A DNA stretch of 64,000 nucleotides from Syntrophales bacterium (GTDB taxonomy: Bacteria > Desulfobacterota > Syntrophia > Syntrophales > UBA5619): NCBI GenBank assembly GCA_023229765.1, contig JALNYO010000003.1:90749-154748 (forward strand), read 5' to 3'. The first letter of the stretch is position 1; every line of letters begins with the position of its first letter. A model generated the notes under the pieces. It had not been told where the DNA came from and ran no database searches. It saw only the letters and a list, made by a program, of their open reading frames with translations. Positions 26,014-34,939 of this stretch are shown piece by piece. Both the position numbers and the translations under genes were made by a program.

Positions 26014-27120
26014 TCAATCCTCATACGACGAAATATTCAGGAGTATCCCCACCAGTATGAGGGACATGATCAGGGAAGTGCCTCCGTAGCTGAGAAAGGG
26101 GAGGGCGAGCCCTTTCAGAGGCACGATCCCCATGACCCCCGCAATGTTGATGAAGGCCTCCAGCGCGATTAGCATGGTCAAGCCAGCCGCTAAGAGATTG
26201 CCGAACACGTCCGGCGCCTTTAAAGCTATTTTGAAACCCCTCAATATTATAATTATATAGAGCAAAAGGATTGCGGCCACCCCCAAAAAACCGCCCTCTT
26301 CGGCGATTACCGAAAGGATGAAGTCGGTATGGGGTTCGGGAAGATAAAAAAGCTTTTGCATGCTGTCGCCGATCCCGACGCCGAAGACGCCGCCCGAGCC
26401 GAAGGAGATCATGGATTGGATAATTTGAAAGCCCGAACGATGAGGGTCTTTCCAGGGGTCGAGAAAGGCGGTCAACCGGGCGATGCGATATTTTTGGTGA
26501 AAAAGCATCCAAAGAGCCGCGGGGATAAAAAGGGAAACGAGGCCGGCCAGATGAATGATCCGCCCCCCCGCCAGGTAAATCATAATGAAAGCGATCGCAG
26601 CAAGGATCGCCGCTGTGCCGAAATCTGGCTGGAAAAAAATCAGTCCGATCATAACCCCGGTTACGCCAAGCGGAAGAAGTATCCCCTTTTTGAACTCCCG
26701 GACGTGTCCTGCGGCTTGGGCAAGATAACTGGCTAAAAAGATTATCAAGGCGATCTTGACCATCTCGGAAACCTGAAAGGAGAATATGCCAAGGTTGAGC
26801 CAGCGGACTGCGCCGCCTGCTTTGATTCCCATATGGGGAACCTTGATCAGGACAAGCAGGAACGCCGAGAAAATGATGCCGGGCCAAGCCAGTTTGCGGA
26901 GTTTATAATAGTGAATTCGCGTTGAAAAAGCCATGCCTGCCAAACCGAGAGCCAGGAAAAGGAGCTGTTTCTTCAGAAAGAACTGGCCGTCGTGAAAGCG
27001 TTCCATGGCAAGGATGGAACTGGCGCTGTAGATCATGACCGTGCCGATTGTCGCGAGCAGCAGTGTCGCCAAAAGGAGAAGCAAGTCAGGTTTTTTCTCT
27101 GTCGCATTTTGTTTTTTCAT
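26014..27120 (-). CDS. ftsW: Lipid II polymerase/division protein FtsW
   Basis: A 368-residue SEDS-family protein with ten membrane helices. Early signature GTVMIYSASSILAMERF, the large periplasmic-loop region and the conserved YRIARLTAFLDPWKDPHRSGFQIIQS. The end GLALPFLSYGGTSLIMSLILVGILLNIS is diagnostic. It polymerises glycan strands with FtsI during septation. Position between murD and murG supports FtsW over RodA. Confidence 0.97.
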   Translation of the reverse strand: MKKQNATEKKPDLLLLLATLLLATIGTVMIYSASSILAMERFHDGQFFLKKQLLFLALGLAGMAFSTRIHYYKLRKLAWPGIIFSAFLLVLIKVPHMGIKAGGAVRWLNLGIFSFQVSEMVKIALIIFLASYLAQAAGHVREFKKGILLPLGVTGVMIGLIFFQPDFGTAAILAAIAFIMIYLAGGRIIHLAGLVSLFIPAALWMLFHQKYRIARLTAFLDPWKDPHRSGFQIIQSMISFGSGGVFGVGIGDSMQKLFYLPEPHTDFILSVIAEEGGFLGVAAILLLYIIIILRGFKIALKAPDVFGNLLAAGLTMLIALEAFINIAGVMGIVPLKGLALPFLSYGGTSLIMSLILVGILLNISSYED

Positions 27121-27121
27121 A

Positions 27122-28507
27122 TCAGAGTTGTTTTACCCATTCCTGAAAGCGATTTCCGCGGTCTTTATAGTTTTTGAATTCATCAAAACTGGCGCAACCG
27201 GGGGAAAGCAGGACGACATCGCCGGGCGCCGCGTGTTCAAATGCCGCCAGCAGAGCTGCTTTTAATGTTTTTTGCATAGTTGTTTTAACTTTTTTACCGA
27301 TCAGGCGATTAATCTTTTCACTGGCCTCTCCGAAAAGGACGGTTTCCTTTACATTTTTTCTTATGGAGGGGATCAGCGTCTCAAAATCCCCCTCTTTGTC
27401 CCGTCCTCCCAAAAGCAGGATAATCGGCTCGGAAAAACTCTCTATCGCCCGTAAAACCGCGTCAACATTTGTTCCTTTGGAATCGTCGTAAAAGCGGATT
27501 CCGGTTTTTTCATATATGTATTCAATACGGTGGGGCAGGCCCCGGAAATCCTCGACCGCCTTGATGACGTCAGCGGAGGAGCAGCCGCAACCCCTGGCCG
27601 CCATTATCGCTGCCATGACGTTTTCGAGGTTGTGCTTTCCGGGTATTTTGATCATGCCGACGGGGTATTCTTCCCGTTTCCCGTCCGGCAAGATGTGGAC
27701 GAGAATATTTTTCTCTCGGAACATCCCGCTAAAGACCGCTTGCGAGGAGGCAGTTCCAGGTTCAGGAGCATTATTTTTAAAGAAATCGTCGGAACGGAAA
27801 AACTCGGTTTGCGCCGTCAGGTGTTTGCCAAGAGAAACCAAAGCGGCTTCGTTTCCATTCAAGATCGCCAGATCGTCGGAGGTCTGTCGGGCAAAGATCC
27901 TTTCTTTTATTTCCCGATAAGCGGCGAGATTTCCGTGGTAGTCGATATGATCGGGGGTAACGTTTAGCAGGAGCGCAATTCCCGGATGAAACTCTCGTAC
28001 CCACTGCAACTGGAAGCTGCTGACCTCTATCACAACCCAGTCTGCGTCCTGGGGCCCGGCGACATAGCCGATCAGCGGCTCGCCGATGTTCCCCCCGACG
28101 AAGACCTTTTTCCCCGCTTGGCGGAGGATTGCCCCGATCAACGAGGTGGTAGTTGTTTTTCCATTGGTGCCGGTAATGGCGATCATCGGGGTTTTGAGAA
28201 AGCGAGAGGCGAGTTCCAGTTCGCTCAACACGTCAATGCCGGATCGCACAGCCTCCGTAAGTATCGGATTTCCTGGATAAACCCCCGGAGAGGGAACAAC
28301 GAGATCGACATCGGCAAGAATCTCCGTTCCATAAGGGACGATGGTCAGTTCGGCAGGGAGATTTTTCAAAAAGGTCAGGGCGTCACCCCACTGTGAAGGC
28401 GGTTTTTCGTCGGTAACTGCGATGTCGATTCCTTTTTTCGCAAGGAAGGCGGCTGTTGCTAGTCCCGTTTTTCCGATCCCGATAATGGCGGCTTTTTTTA
28501 CATGCAT
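27122..28507 (-). CDS. murD: UDP-MurNAc-L-Ala--D-glutamate ligase MurD
   Basis: A 461-residue Mur ligase. AAIIGIGKTGLATAAFLAKKGI is the N-terminal UDP-binding fold, AITGTNGKTTTTSLIGAIL the ATP loop, and NVTPDHIDYHGNLAAYREIK the central domain metal site. The C-terminal domain begins LPHRIEYIYEKTGIRFYDDSKGTN and ends LLSPGCASFDEFKNYKDRG. It adds D-Glu to the stem peptide in the cytoplasm. One base separates its stop from ftsW. Confidence 0.97.
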   Translation of the reverse strand: MHVKKAAIIGIGKTGLATAAFLAKKGIDIAVTDEKPPSQWGDALTFLKNLPAELTIVPYGTEILADVDLVVPSPGVYPGNPILTEAVRSGIDVLSELELASRFLKTPMIAITGTNGKTTTTSLIGAILRQAGKKVFVGGNIGEPLIGYVAGPQDADWVVIEVSSFQLQWVREFHPGIALLLNVTPDHIDYHGNLAAYREIKERIFARQTSDDLAILNGNEAALVSLGKHLTAQTEFFRSDDFFKNNAPEPGTASSQAVFSGMFREKNILVHILPDGKREEYPVGMIKIPGKHNLENVMAAIMAARGCGCSSADVIKAVEDFRGLPHRIEYIYEKTGIRFYDDSKGTNVDAVLRAIESFSEPIILLLGGRDKEGDFETLIPSIRKNVKETVLFGEASEKINRLIGKKVKTTMQKTLKAALLAAFEHAAPGDVVLLSPGCASFDEFKNYKDRGNRFQEWVKQL

Positions 28508-28513
28508 TTTTTC

Positions 28514-29593
28514 TTACCTTAATTTCAGGGTGCTGATGGCAACTAAGGCCAGCAGGATGGAGATGATCCAGAAACGAACTATTACCTTTGGTTCCGCCCA
28601 GCCCTTCAGTTCAAAATGGTGATGGATGGGCGCCATTCTGAATATCCTTTTCCCCCCGGAGAGCTTGAACCAGCCGACCTGAAAAATTACCGAGAATGTT
28701 TCCAGCACGAAAACTCCTCCGACGATTGCCAGCAGGATTTCCTGTTTTGTCATAATGGCCGTAACCCCGAGGGCGCCCCCCAGGGAAAGGGAGCCGACGT
28801 CTCCCATAAATACCTGTGCCGGATAGGTGTTGTACCAGAGAAATCCCAGTCCGGCGCCGACGACTGCCCCGCAGAAGACCGAAAGCTCCCCGGCGCCCGC
28901 AACATAGGGGATCTGGAGATAGGAAGAGATTTTTATATTGCCGGTAAAGTAGGCAAACAGTAGGTAGGTCATGAAACAGGTAATGACCGGACTGATCGCG
29001 AGGCCGTCCAGGCCGTCGGTCAGGTTGACCGCGTTGGCGGCGCCAACGATGATGAAGGTGGAAAGGATGATGTATCCCCAGCCTAAATTCGGAAGCGCCG
29101 TCTTGAAAAAGGGGATAGTGACATTGGGGCTGAACCCGGTTTTGAAATACATAACGATGCTGACAAAAAGCGCTATGGCGATTTCCGCTGCCAGGCGGAT
29201 GCTGCCCGGCAAACCCCGGCTGTTTTTTTGGGATATTTTTCGGTAATCGTCGATAAACCCGATCAGACCGAAGCCGACAGTTACCATCACTGCGATCCAG
29301 ATGGAAACGACCGAGAGGTTGGCCCAAAGCAGCGTCGAGATGATCACGGCGAAGATGATCAGGATGCCGCCCATCGTCGGGGTTCCCTGCTTGGCAAGAT
29401 GGGATTCGGGGCCGTCGGTGCGGATGGTCTGCCCGATCTGAAGCTCCAGCAGTTTGCGGATCATCCATGGTCCGAAAACAAAACAGATCAGCAGCGCCGT
29501 GATTGCCGCGTAGATTGTCCGGAAGGTGATATAGCGAAAGACGTTAAAAAATGAGTATGCTGTATGCAGCGGATATAAAAGATGAAAAAGCAT
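28514..29593 (-). CDS. mraY: Phospho-MurNAc-pentapeptide transferase MraY
   Basis: A 359-residue integral membrane enzyme with about ten helices that makes lipid I from UDP-MurNAc-pentapeptide and undecaprenyl phosphate. The family motifs are KQGTPTMGGILII, GFIDDYRKISQKNSRGLPG (acidic catalytic loop), ANAVNLTDGLDGLAISP, YNTYPAQVFMGDVGSLSLGGALG and PIHHHFELKGWAEPKVIVRFWI. Full length. Confidence 0.98.
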   Translation of the reverse strand: MLFHLLYPLHTAYSFFNVFRYITFRTIYAAITALLICFVFGPWMIRKLLELQIGQTIRTDGPESHLAKQGTPTMGGILIIFAVIISTLLWANLSVVSIWIAVMVTVGFGLIGFIDDYRKISQKNSRGLPGSIRLAAEIAIALFVSIVMYFKTGFSPNVTIPFFKTALPNLGWGYIILSTFIIVGAANAVNLTDGLDGLAISPVITCFMTYLLFAYFTGNIKISSYLQIPYVAGAGELSVFCGAVVGAGLGFLWYNTYPAQVFMGDVGSLSLGGALGVTAIMTKQEILLAIVGGVFVLETFSVIFQVGWFKLSGGKRIFRMAPIHHHFELKGWAEPKVIVRFWIISILLALVAISTLKLR

Positions 29594-29610
29594 TTGCTAT
29601 TCCTTTTGCT

Positions 29611-29631
29611 AAAACGAAGCTTAATGTTCAT
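29611..29631 (+). repeat. 21-bp KxxxNVH unit at murF/mraY junction (opposite orientation)
   Basis: AAAACGAAGCTTAATGTTCA(T) on the plus strand encodes KTKLNVH. On the minus strand the same bases supply the final codons and TAA stop of murF (Tyr-Glu-His-stop). This is the only copy whose coding sense is opposite to the local genes. Confidence 0.85.
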
Positions 29632-31036
29632 AAAACTTGATGATTCCTTCTGCAACTGTCTCCATTTTCATCTTTCTTGAGCCCTTGATTAGCACCCAGT
29701 CGCCTTTTTTCAAGATGGGCCGGAGGCGGGAAACAACCTCCTCCGGCTTTTCAAAAAATGTGATATTATCTGCGGGAAAACCGTCCTTTATCGCCGCTTC
29801 CGCAAGCGATTTCGTCAGTTCTCCCTTGAGAAAGAGGGAATTGATTGTTCCCGCTGCCACGATCGTCCCGATCTCCCTATGCCACTTTTCAGATGCTTTG
29901 CCAAGCTCCAGCATGTCGCCCAGGATCGCTACCGCCTTTCCCCTTTGCTGCAGTTCCTGTAAATTTCTTAATGCCTCCGCTACAGAGCCGGGATTGGCGT
30001 TATAGGTGTCAATGATCAGATGCGCCCCGTTTGCAAGTTTGCAGATTTCTGTCCTGCCGGAGACCGGGCGGAAGTCGCCAAGTCCTGCCGCTATTTCTTC
30101 ACGGCTAAGACCGAGCGCCCATGCTGCTGCCGCGGCGGCCATGGCGTTTTTGACGTTATGCCTTCCAGTGGCGGCAAGGAAAACAGGAATGGCGATACCG
30201 TCAAGGAAAAGGTCGAAATGGGCCCCTTCTACTCCAGCGTTTGCAATATTGCGGGCGGTGATATCGGCGCCATCGTTAAGGCCGAAGGAAAGTCGCTTTC
30301 CCTCCCAGCGAAGGGCGAGGGAGGCAACCGCCGCATCATCGTTATTGATGATTGCCGTGCCTTTTCCGGCCATCATCGTCCAGAGCGAACCTTTTTCCTC
30401 CGCGATTGCCTGCAGGGAACCGAATCCTTCGAGATGCGCCGGTCCTATGTTGGTAATCAGACCGATGTCCGGCGTTGCTATCGCGGCAAGCTTTGCGATT
30501 TCTCCCGGGCTGTTTGTGCCCATTTCCACAACGGCAAGCTGATGTTCTTTCCGAAGTTTGAGCAGGGTGAGCGGAAGGCCGATCTGATTGTTAAGATTGC
30601 CTTCAGTTTTCAGAGTCTTCATTGTTCGGGAGACGATCGCGGCGAGCATCTCTTTGGTTGTGGTCTTGCCGGAACTGCCCGTGACCGCAACGAGAGGGAT
30701 AGTAAAATTTTTCCGCCAGCGGCTGGCTATCGCCCCATAAGCCTGCAATGCGCTGCTGACCCCAAGCGCCGGCACATTTTCCGGCACGGTAGCGAGCTTA
30801 CTTTGCCGATCAATCTGGATGAGCAGTCCCGCTGCCCCTTTTTGTATAGCCTTAGTCAGGTAGTCGCTGCCGTCGAAATTCTCCCCCTGCAGGGCCACGA
30901 AAAGATTCCCCGCCTCCAGCGTACGAGTATCGGTGGAAATGCCATAGCATTCCCACTGGATTCCTCCCCGGAGCAACTTGCCTCCGGTTGATTCAAGCAG
31001 TTCCATGGCGGAGAAGGCAGGTAAAGTTCCGTTCAT
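29621..31036 (-). CDS. murF: UDP-MurNAc-tripeptide--D-Ala-D-Ala ligase MurF
   Basis: A 471-residue Mur ligase. GISTDTRTLEAGNLFVALQGENFDGSDY is the N-terminal domain, VAVTGSSGKTTTKEMLAAI the ATP loop, NLNNQIGLPLTLL and EMGTNSPGEIAKLA the central domain, and IIDTYNANPGSVAEAL the C-terminal domain entry. It adds the D-Ala-D-Ala made by Ddl. It overlaps murE by 4 bp, and its stop codon falls in a 21-bp repeat. Confidence 0.97.
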   Translation of the reverse strand: MNGTLPAFSAMELLESTGGKLLRGGIQWECYGISTDTRTLEAGNLFVALQGENFDGSDYLTKAIQKGAAGLLIQIDRQSKLATVPENVPALGVSSALQAYGAIASRWRKNFTIPLVAVTGSSGKTTTKEMLAAIVSRTMKTLKTEGNLNNQIGLPLTLLKLRKEHQLAVVEMGTNSPGEIAKLAAIATPDIGLITNIGPAHLEGFGSLQAIAEEKGSLWTMMAGKGTAIINNDDAAVASLALRWEGKRLSFGLNDGADITARNIANAGVEGAHFDLFLDGIAIPVFLAATGRHNVKNAMAAAAAAWALGLSREEIAAGLGDFRPVSGRTEICKLANGAHLIIDTYNANPGSVAEALRNLQELQQRGKAVAILGDMLELGKASEKWHREIGTIVAAGTINSLFLKGELTKSLAEAAIKDGFPADNITFFEKPEEVVSRLRPILKKGDWVLIKGSRKMKMETVAEGIIKFYEH

Positions 31037-32601
31037 ACGGTCTTCTCCTCATAGCGGCGGTTTGCCAATGCCCTTCGGGCAATATCACGGTCGTCAAACG
31101 GAAACCGCTTGTCGCCGATGATTTGATAATCCTCATGGCCTTTTCCCGCAATCAGGACGATGTCCTCTTTTTCGGCAAGCGCTATTGCCGTAAAGATGGC
31201 TTCGCTTCGGTCGGGGATGACGATGTATTTCTTTTCCATGCTGTTCCCGAAAGTGGCACGAACAGAGACGGGGTTAGTTGCGTCAAATCCCATTTTCGGC
31301 AGATTAATTCCCTTTTCAATATCCTTTATTATCTCTGCCGGATTCTCGCTGCGCGGGTTATCAGAGGTCACAATTGTCAAATCGCTGTAGAGGGCGGCGG
31401 CCTCTCCCATAAGGGGTCTTTTGCCCCGATCCCGGTCGCCGCCGCATCCGAAAACGGTAATCAGCCTTCCCCGCCGAAAGACGATCAGGTTTTCGAGCAC
31501 CCGTCTCAGCGCATCGTCGGTATGTGCGTAATCAACAAAAACGGAGGGTTGACCGGGAATGTTAACTTTTTCCAGCCGTCCCGGTACCTGAGGGAGCAGG
31601 GCGAGCCCTTTTTGGATAGCCTCCGCCGGAATTCCCAATTCCAGAGAGGCAGCAACCGCCGCCAGGATATTGTAGAGATTGAATTTTCCCATAAGTGGCG
31701 CTGCTATTTCAAATTCTTCATTTTTGGAGGTGATTTTTGCGGTGATCCCCTCAAGGGAAAAATGGGTTGTTTTTGCTGATATATGGCAAGCATTGTTTAT
31801 GCCGTACGTTGTATATTTACCTGCCGCTTCCCGGATGATTCGCTGTCCCCAGGGATCGTCGCCATTTATGACCATGGCGCCGGTTCCCTTCTTTGCTCCG
31901 GCGGGCAGCACCTCCGAAAAAAACCGTTGTTTGGCATGGAAGTAGTTTTCCATGGTTTTGTGGTAGTCGAGGTGGTCCTGGGTAAGATTGGTGAAAATTC
32001 CCATGTCGAATGCGCAGTCGTCAACGCGGTGAAGAGCGATGGCATGGGAGGAGACCTCGGCTATGCAGTGGGTAACTCCATTGTCCGCCATTTCCCGGAG
32101 GATCCTCTGCATTTCAAAGGATTCCGGGGTGGTGTTCGGGGCGGGAAAGATGGTTTTCCCATAACGGTAGTTTACCGTGCCGAGAACCCCGACGGGGCAT
32201 CCCGCGTTTTGCAGGATTGACTCCAGCAGGTAGGTTGTGGTGGTTTTTCCATTGGTGCCGACAACGGCAATGAGGCAGAGGGCTGAAGATGGATCGCTAA
32301 AGAAATTACGTCCGATTTGTCCAAGGGCGCGGCGACTGTCCCTGACGCGGATTGCGGTTATGCCGGCGGGGGGATCGAAGGCCCGCTCATGAATAATAAA
32401 ACAGGCGCCATTTTTTATCGCGTTTTCAATAAACCGATGGCCATCAGTCTTCATGCCGGCGATGGCGACGAAGAGGCTCCCTTGTTTACACTTCTTTGAA
32501 TCGTAGCATATTGAGAGGACATCATTTCTTTCGAAATTTCCGCTTGGCCCTTCCGCCCTGTCGAGAATTTCGACTTCTTTTAAAACTTGTGAAAGTTGCA
32601 T
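31033..32601 (-). CDS. murE: UDP-MurNAc-tripeptide synthetase MurE
   Basis: A 522-residue Mur ligase. Domain 1 has ICYDSKKCKQGSLFVAIAGMKTDGHRFI. The ATP site is AVVGTNGKTTTTYLLESIL. The C-terminal region has FVDYAHTDDALRRVLENL and the DNPRSENP motif, whose Asn-Pro-Arg sequence is typical of enzymes adding meso-diaminopimelate, so a DAP-type wall is likely. It lies 9 bp after ftsI and overlaps murF by 4 bp. Confidence 0.97.
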   Translation of the reverse strand: MQLSQVLKEVEILDRAEGPSGNFERNDVLSICYDSKKCKQGSLFVAIAGMKTDGHRFIENAIKNGACFIIHERAFDPPAGITAIRVRDSRRALGQIGRNFFSDPSSALCLIAVVGTNGKTTTTYLLESILQNAGCPVGVLGTVNYRYGKTIFPAPNTTPESFEMQRILREMADNGVTHCIAEVSSHAIALHRVDDCAFDMGIFTNLTQDHLDYHKTMENYFHAKQRFFSEVLPAGAKKGTGAMVINGDDPWGQRIIREAAGKYTTYGINNACHISAKTTHFSLEGITAKITSKNEEFEIAAPLMGKFNLYNILAAVAASLELGIPAEAIQKGLALLPQVPGRLEKVNIPGQPSVFVDYAHTDDALRRVLENLIVFRRGRLITVFGCGGDRDRGKRPLMGEAAALYSDLTIVTSDNPRSENPAEIIKDIEKGINLPKMGFDATNPVSVRATFGNSMEKKYIVIPDRSEAIFTAIALAEKEDIVLIAGKGHEDYQIIGDKRFPFDDRDIARRALANRRYEEKTV

Positions 32602-32610
32602 CGCAATGGC

Positions 32611-34617
32611 TCACGAACCTGCCTTAAAGGTAACCGTACAGATACTATTCTCTGGCAAAGGCATCCCCGCAGCCGGCGTCTGTTCCGCCGCCCAGCCGCT
32701 GCCAACGACACGGATGTCAAGTCCCCTCTCTCTTGACTTTCTTAGCGCCTCTCGAATAGTCATACCGCTGAAATTAGGCATTATCCCTTCTTCTGCCGCG
32801 GTTTCCGCCACATTGGCAAGCGTTGCTGGCGCAGAAACGAATTTGAGGCCGATGTTATTATCGAGGGGATTGATTTCTTCCGGTTCGGGGTTGCGACGAA
32901 TATTTGTTTTAAAGGCAGTGAGGAGCTGTTCGCCAATATTTTTAAAAACGGGCGCAGCGGCTACCCCTCCCCAGCGATCCTTCTGCGGTTCGTCCAGGAC
33001 GATCAGCATCGCGATCTGGGGAGCTTCGGCGGGGAAAAAGCCCATAAAGGACGTTCGCACCCTTTGCGAGGAGTAAGCGCCCGCTTTAAAGTCAAATTTC
33101 TGTGCCGTGCCAGTTTTTCCCGCCACCGAAATGTTGGCGATCCGTGCGTTTTTCCCGGTGCCGTCTTCCATGCCGACCACGTCGGTTAAGATTGCAGTCA
33201 TTGTTTTTGCCGTTTCCGAGGAGATCACCCGGCGTACCTGGGTGGGATGAAAGTTCTGCACAATTTCCCCGTTCTTGCCCAGCATGGCCCTGACTATAAA
33301 AGGTTTCATAAGGATGCCATCGTTGGCGATGCTGGAGAGCGCGGTTATGAGCTGAATGCCTGTTACTGATATTCCCTGCCCAAACGCGATGGTTGCCGTG
33401 TCCACTCTGGTCCACCGTTCAACCGGCCGGAGCAGCCCTTTTGCCTCGCCGGGCAGATCGATGCCAGTTTTATCGCCGAATCCAAATTTTTTTATATACT
33501 CGTAAAACTTCTCTTTGCCGAGCTTTTCGGCAACCTTTGCGGAGCCGATATTGCTTGAATATTTTATAATGTCGTGAAGTGAAAGCATGCCGTGACGCTT
33601 CCGGTTTGCCTCGTGGATGGTGCGGTTAGCGACTGCATAGTGGCCATCTTCACAGTAAAACATATCTGTTGGCTGGGCAACCCTCTCATTGAGAGCGGCG
33701 GCAGCCATAAAAGGTTTGAATGTTGAACCAGGGTCCCAGGCATCGGCGATGGCCCTGTTTTGTCTTGACTCCGGGGCAATAGTCTTGAAATTATTAGGGT
33801 CAAAAGCCATTTCATTGGCCAGGGCAACGATTTCACCCGTGCGGGGATCCATGACTATCGCATAGCCGCCCTTCGCGCCTTTATCGAGGACGGCCTTTTT
33901 CAGATGGGATTCGACAAGATGCTGAATCCGTTTGTCTATTGTCAGGACGAGGCTGTAGTTATGGGCATCGCTGTTTCTGTAATTATCGATGGTTTCGTTT
34001 GCTGCCATCTGGGGATAGAGCCTTTTCCCTTTGGCGTCTCTGTTCCAGAGCAGCTTTTGAGGAACTCCCCGCAGGTAGTTTTCATATTGAAGCTCCAGTC
34101 CGTCCAAGCCCTTGGCGTCCATTCCGACGAATCCCACAAGGTGCCCGGCAAGCTCGCCTGCCGGGTAATAGCGCATGGGTTCCTTGACAGTAAATATTCC
34201 CTCCATCTTTAAATTGCTCACGAGGTTAGCCTGCTCGGGCGCAATTTTTCTGCCAATCCAGCAGAAATTTTTTTCCGTGGAAAGCCTTTTTACAAGAACT
34301 TTTTTGTCAACGTTGAGAATCGCGGCGAGCCTGCCGGCGGTTTCAATCGGATTTTTAACTTTGGAAGGATCGGCGCAGACAGAGTCAGTCATTATTGTCG
34401 CTGCCAGTTTTTCGCCGCTGCGGTCCAAGATAATTCCCCTGTCCGGTTGCAACATTAGGGTCTGGGTATGCTGCTTACGGGCAAGATTGTTCAGCTTTTT
34501 TGCCGAGATTATCTGCAGGTCGAAGGCGCGCCAGAACAGCGCTGTAAACATGAGCAGCGCCAATCCCAGCAGGGTGGAGATTCTGAATTTCATCCATTTT
34601 CTCGATTCAGATGTCAT
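32611..34617 (-). CDS. ftsI: Septal penicillin-binding protein FtsI with PASTA domain
   Basis: A 668-residue class B PBP. It has an N-terminal membrane anchor (TLLGLALLMFTALFWRAFDLQ), a dimerisation domain, and a transpeptidase domain with the SxxK motif in DAWDPGSTFKPFMAAA, the SxN motif in IKYSSNIGSAKVAEKLG and KTG in VAGKTGTAQKF. The C-terminal ~60 residues (MPNFSGMTIREALRKS ...) form one PASTA domain, a peptidoglycan or beta-lactam-sensing module more often seen in Gram-positive and delta-type PBPs. It crosslinks septal wall and overlaps ftsL by 4 bp. Confidence 0.96.
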   Translation of the reverse strand: MTSESRKWMKFRISTLLGLALLMFTALFWRAFDLQIISAKKLNNLARKQHTQTLMLQPDRGIILDRSGEKLAATIMTDSVCADPSKVKNPIETAGRLAAILNVDKKVLVKRLSTEKNFCWIGRKIAPEQANLVSNLKMEGIFTVKEPMRYYPAGELAGHLVGFVGMDAKGLDGLELQYENYLRGVPQKLLWNRDAKGKRLYPQMAANETIDNYRNSDAHNYSLVLTIDKRIQHLVESHLKKAVLDKGAKGGYAIVMDPRTGEIVALANEMAFDPNNFKTIAPESRQNRAIADAWDPGSTFKPFMAAAALNERVAQPTDMFYCEDGHYAVANRTIHEANRKRHGMLSLHDIIKYSSNIGSAKVAEKLGKEKFYEYIKKFGFGDKTGIDLPGEAKGLLRPVERWTRVDTATIAFGQGISVTGIQLITALSSIANDGILMKPFIVRAMLGKNGEIVQNFHPTQVRRVISSETAKTMTAILTDVVGMEDGTGKNARIANISVAGKTGTAQKFDFKAGAYSSQRVRTSFMGFFPAEAPQIAMLIVLDEPQKDRWGGVAAAPVFKNIGEQLLTAFKTNIRRNPEPEEINPLDNNIGLKFVSAPATLANVAETAAEEGIMPNFSGMTIREALRKSRERGLDIRVVGSGWAAEQTPAAGMPLPENSICTVTFKAGS

Positions 34618-34937
34618 TTCAGCAATATCACCTGTTCTTTTATCGGATATATCATCTGCAATTTTTCCCGGGCGATGGATTCTATCCTCTGCGGGGATTT
34701 AAGCGTCGCGAGTTCGAGTTTTAACCTTTTCTGATCCTCAACAAGCTGTTCCCGGCTGGTGATCTCCCCGGCAATCTGATATTCCAGCTCCGTCATATGG
34801 ATATGACTCCATACATAAATTAGTGCGACAGCCATAATCACGGAGGCGACAAATACCCAGGTGGAATAGCCAATCCTCGCCGCGGAGGAGTCGTCCTCGT
34901 GGGGAATGTTATGTCTTAAAACCTCTGTTGCCTGCAT
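34614..34937 (-). CDS. ftsL: Cell division protein FtsL
   Basis: A 107-residue bitopic protein with a cytoplasmic start, one helix (WVFVASVIMAVALIYVWSHI), then a periplasmic coiled coil (EITSREQLVEDQKRLKLELATLKSPQRIESIAREKL). The family is poorly conserved in sequence. The call rests on size, topology and position between rsmH and ftsI. It should form the FtsQ-B-L bridge. Confidence 0.9.
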   Translation of the reverse strand: MQATEVLRHNIPHEDDSSAARIGYSTWVFVASVIMAVALIYVWSHIHMTELEYQIAGEITSREQLVEDQKRLKLELATLKSPQRIESIAREKLQMIYPIKEQVILLK

Positions 34938-34939
34938 AA

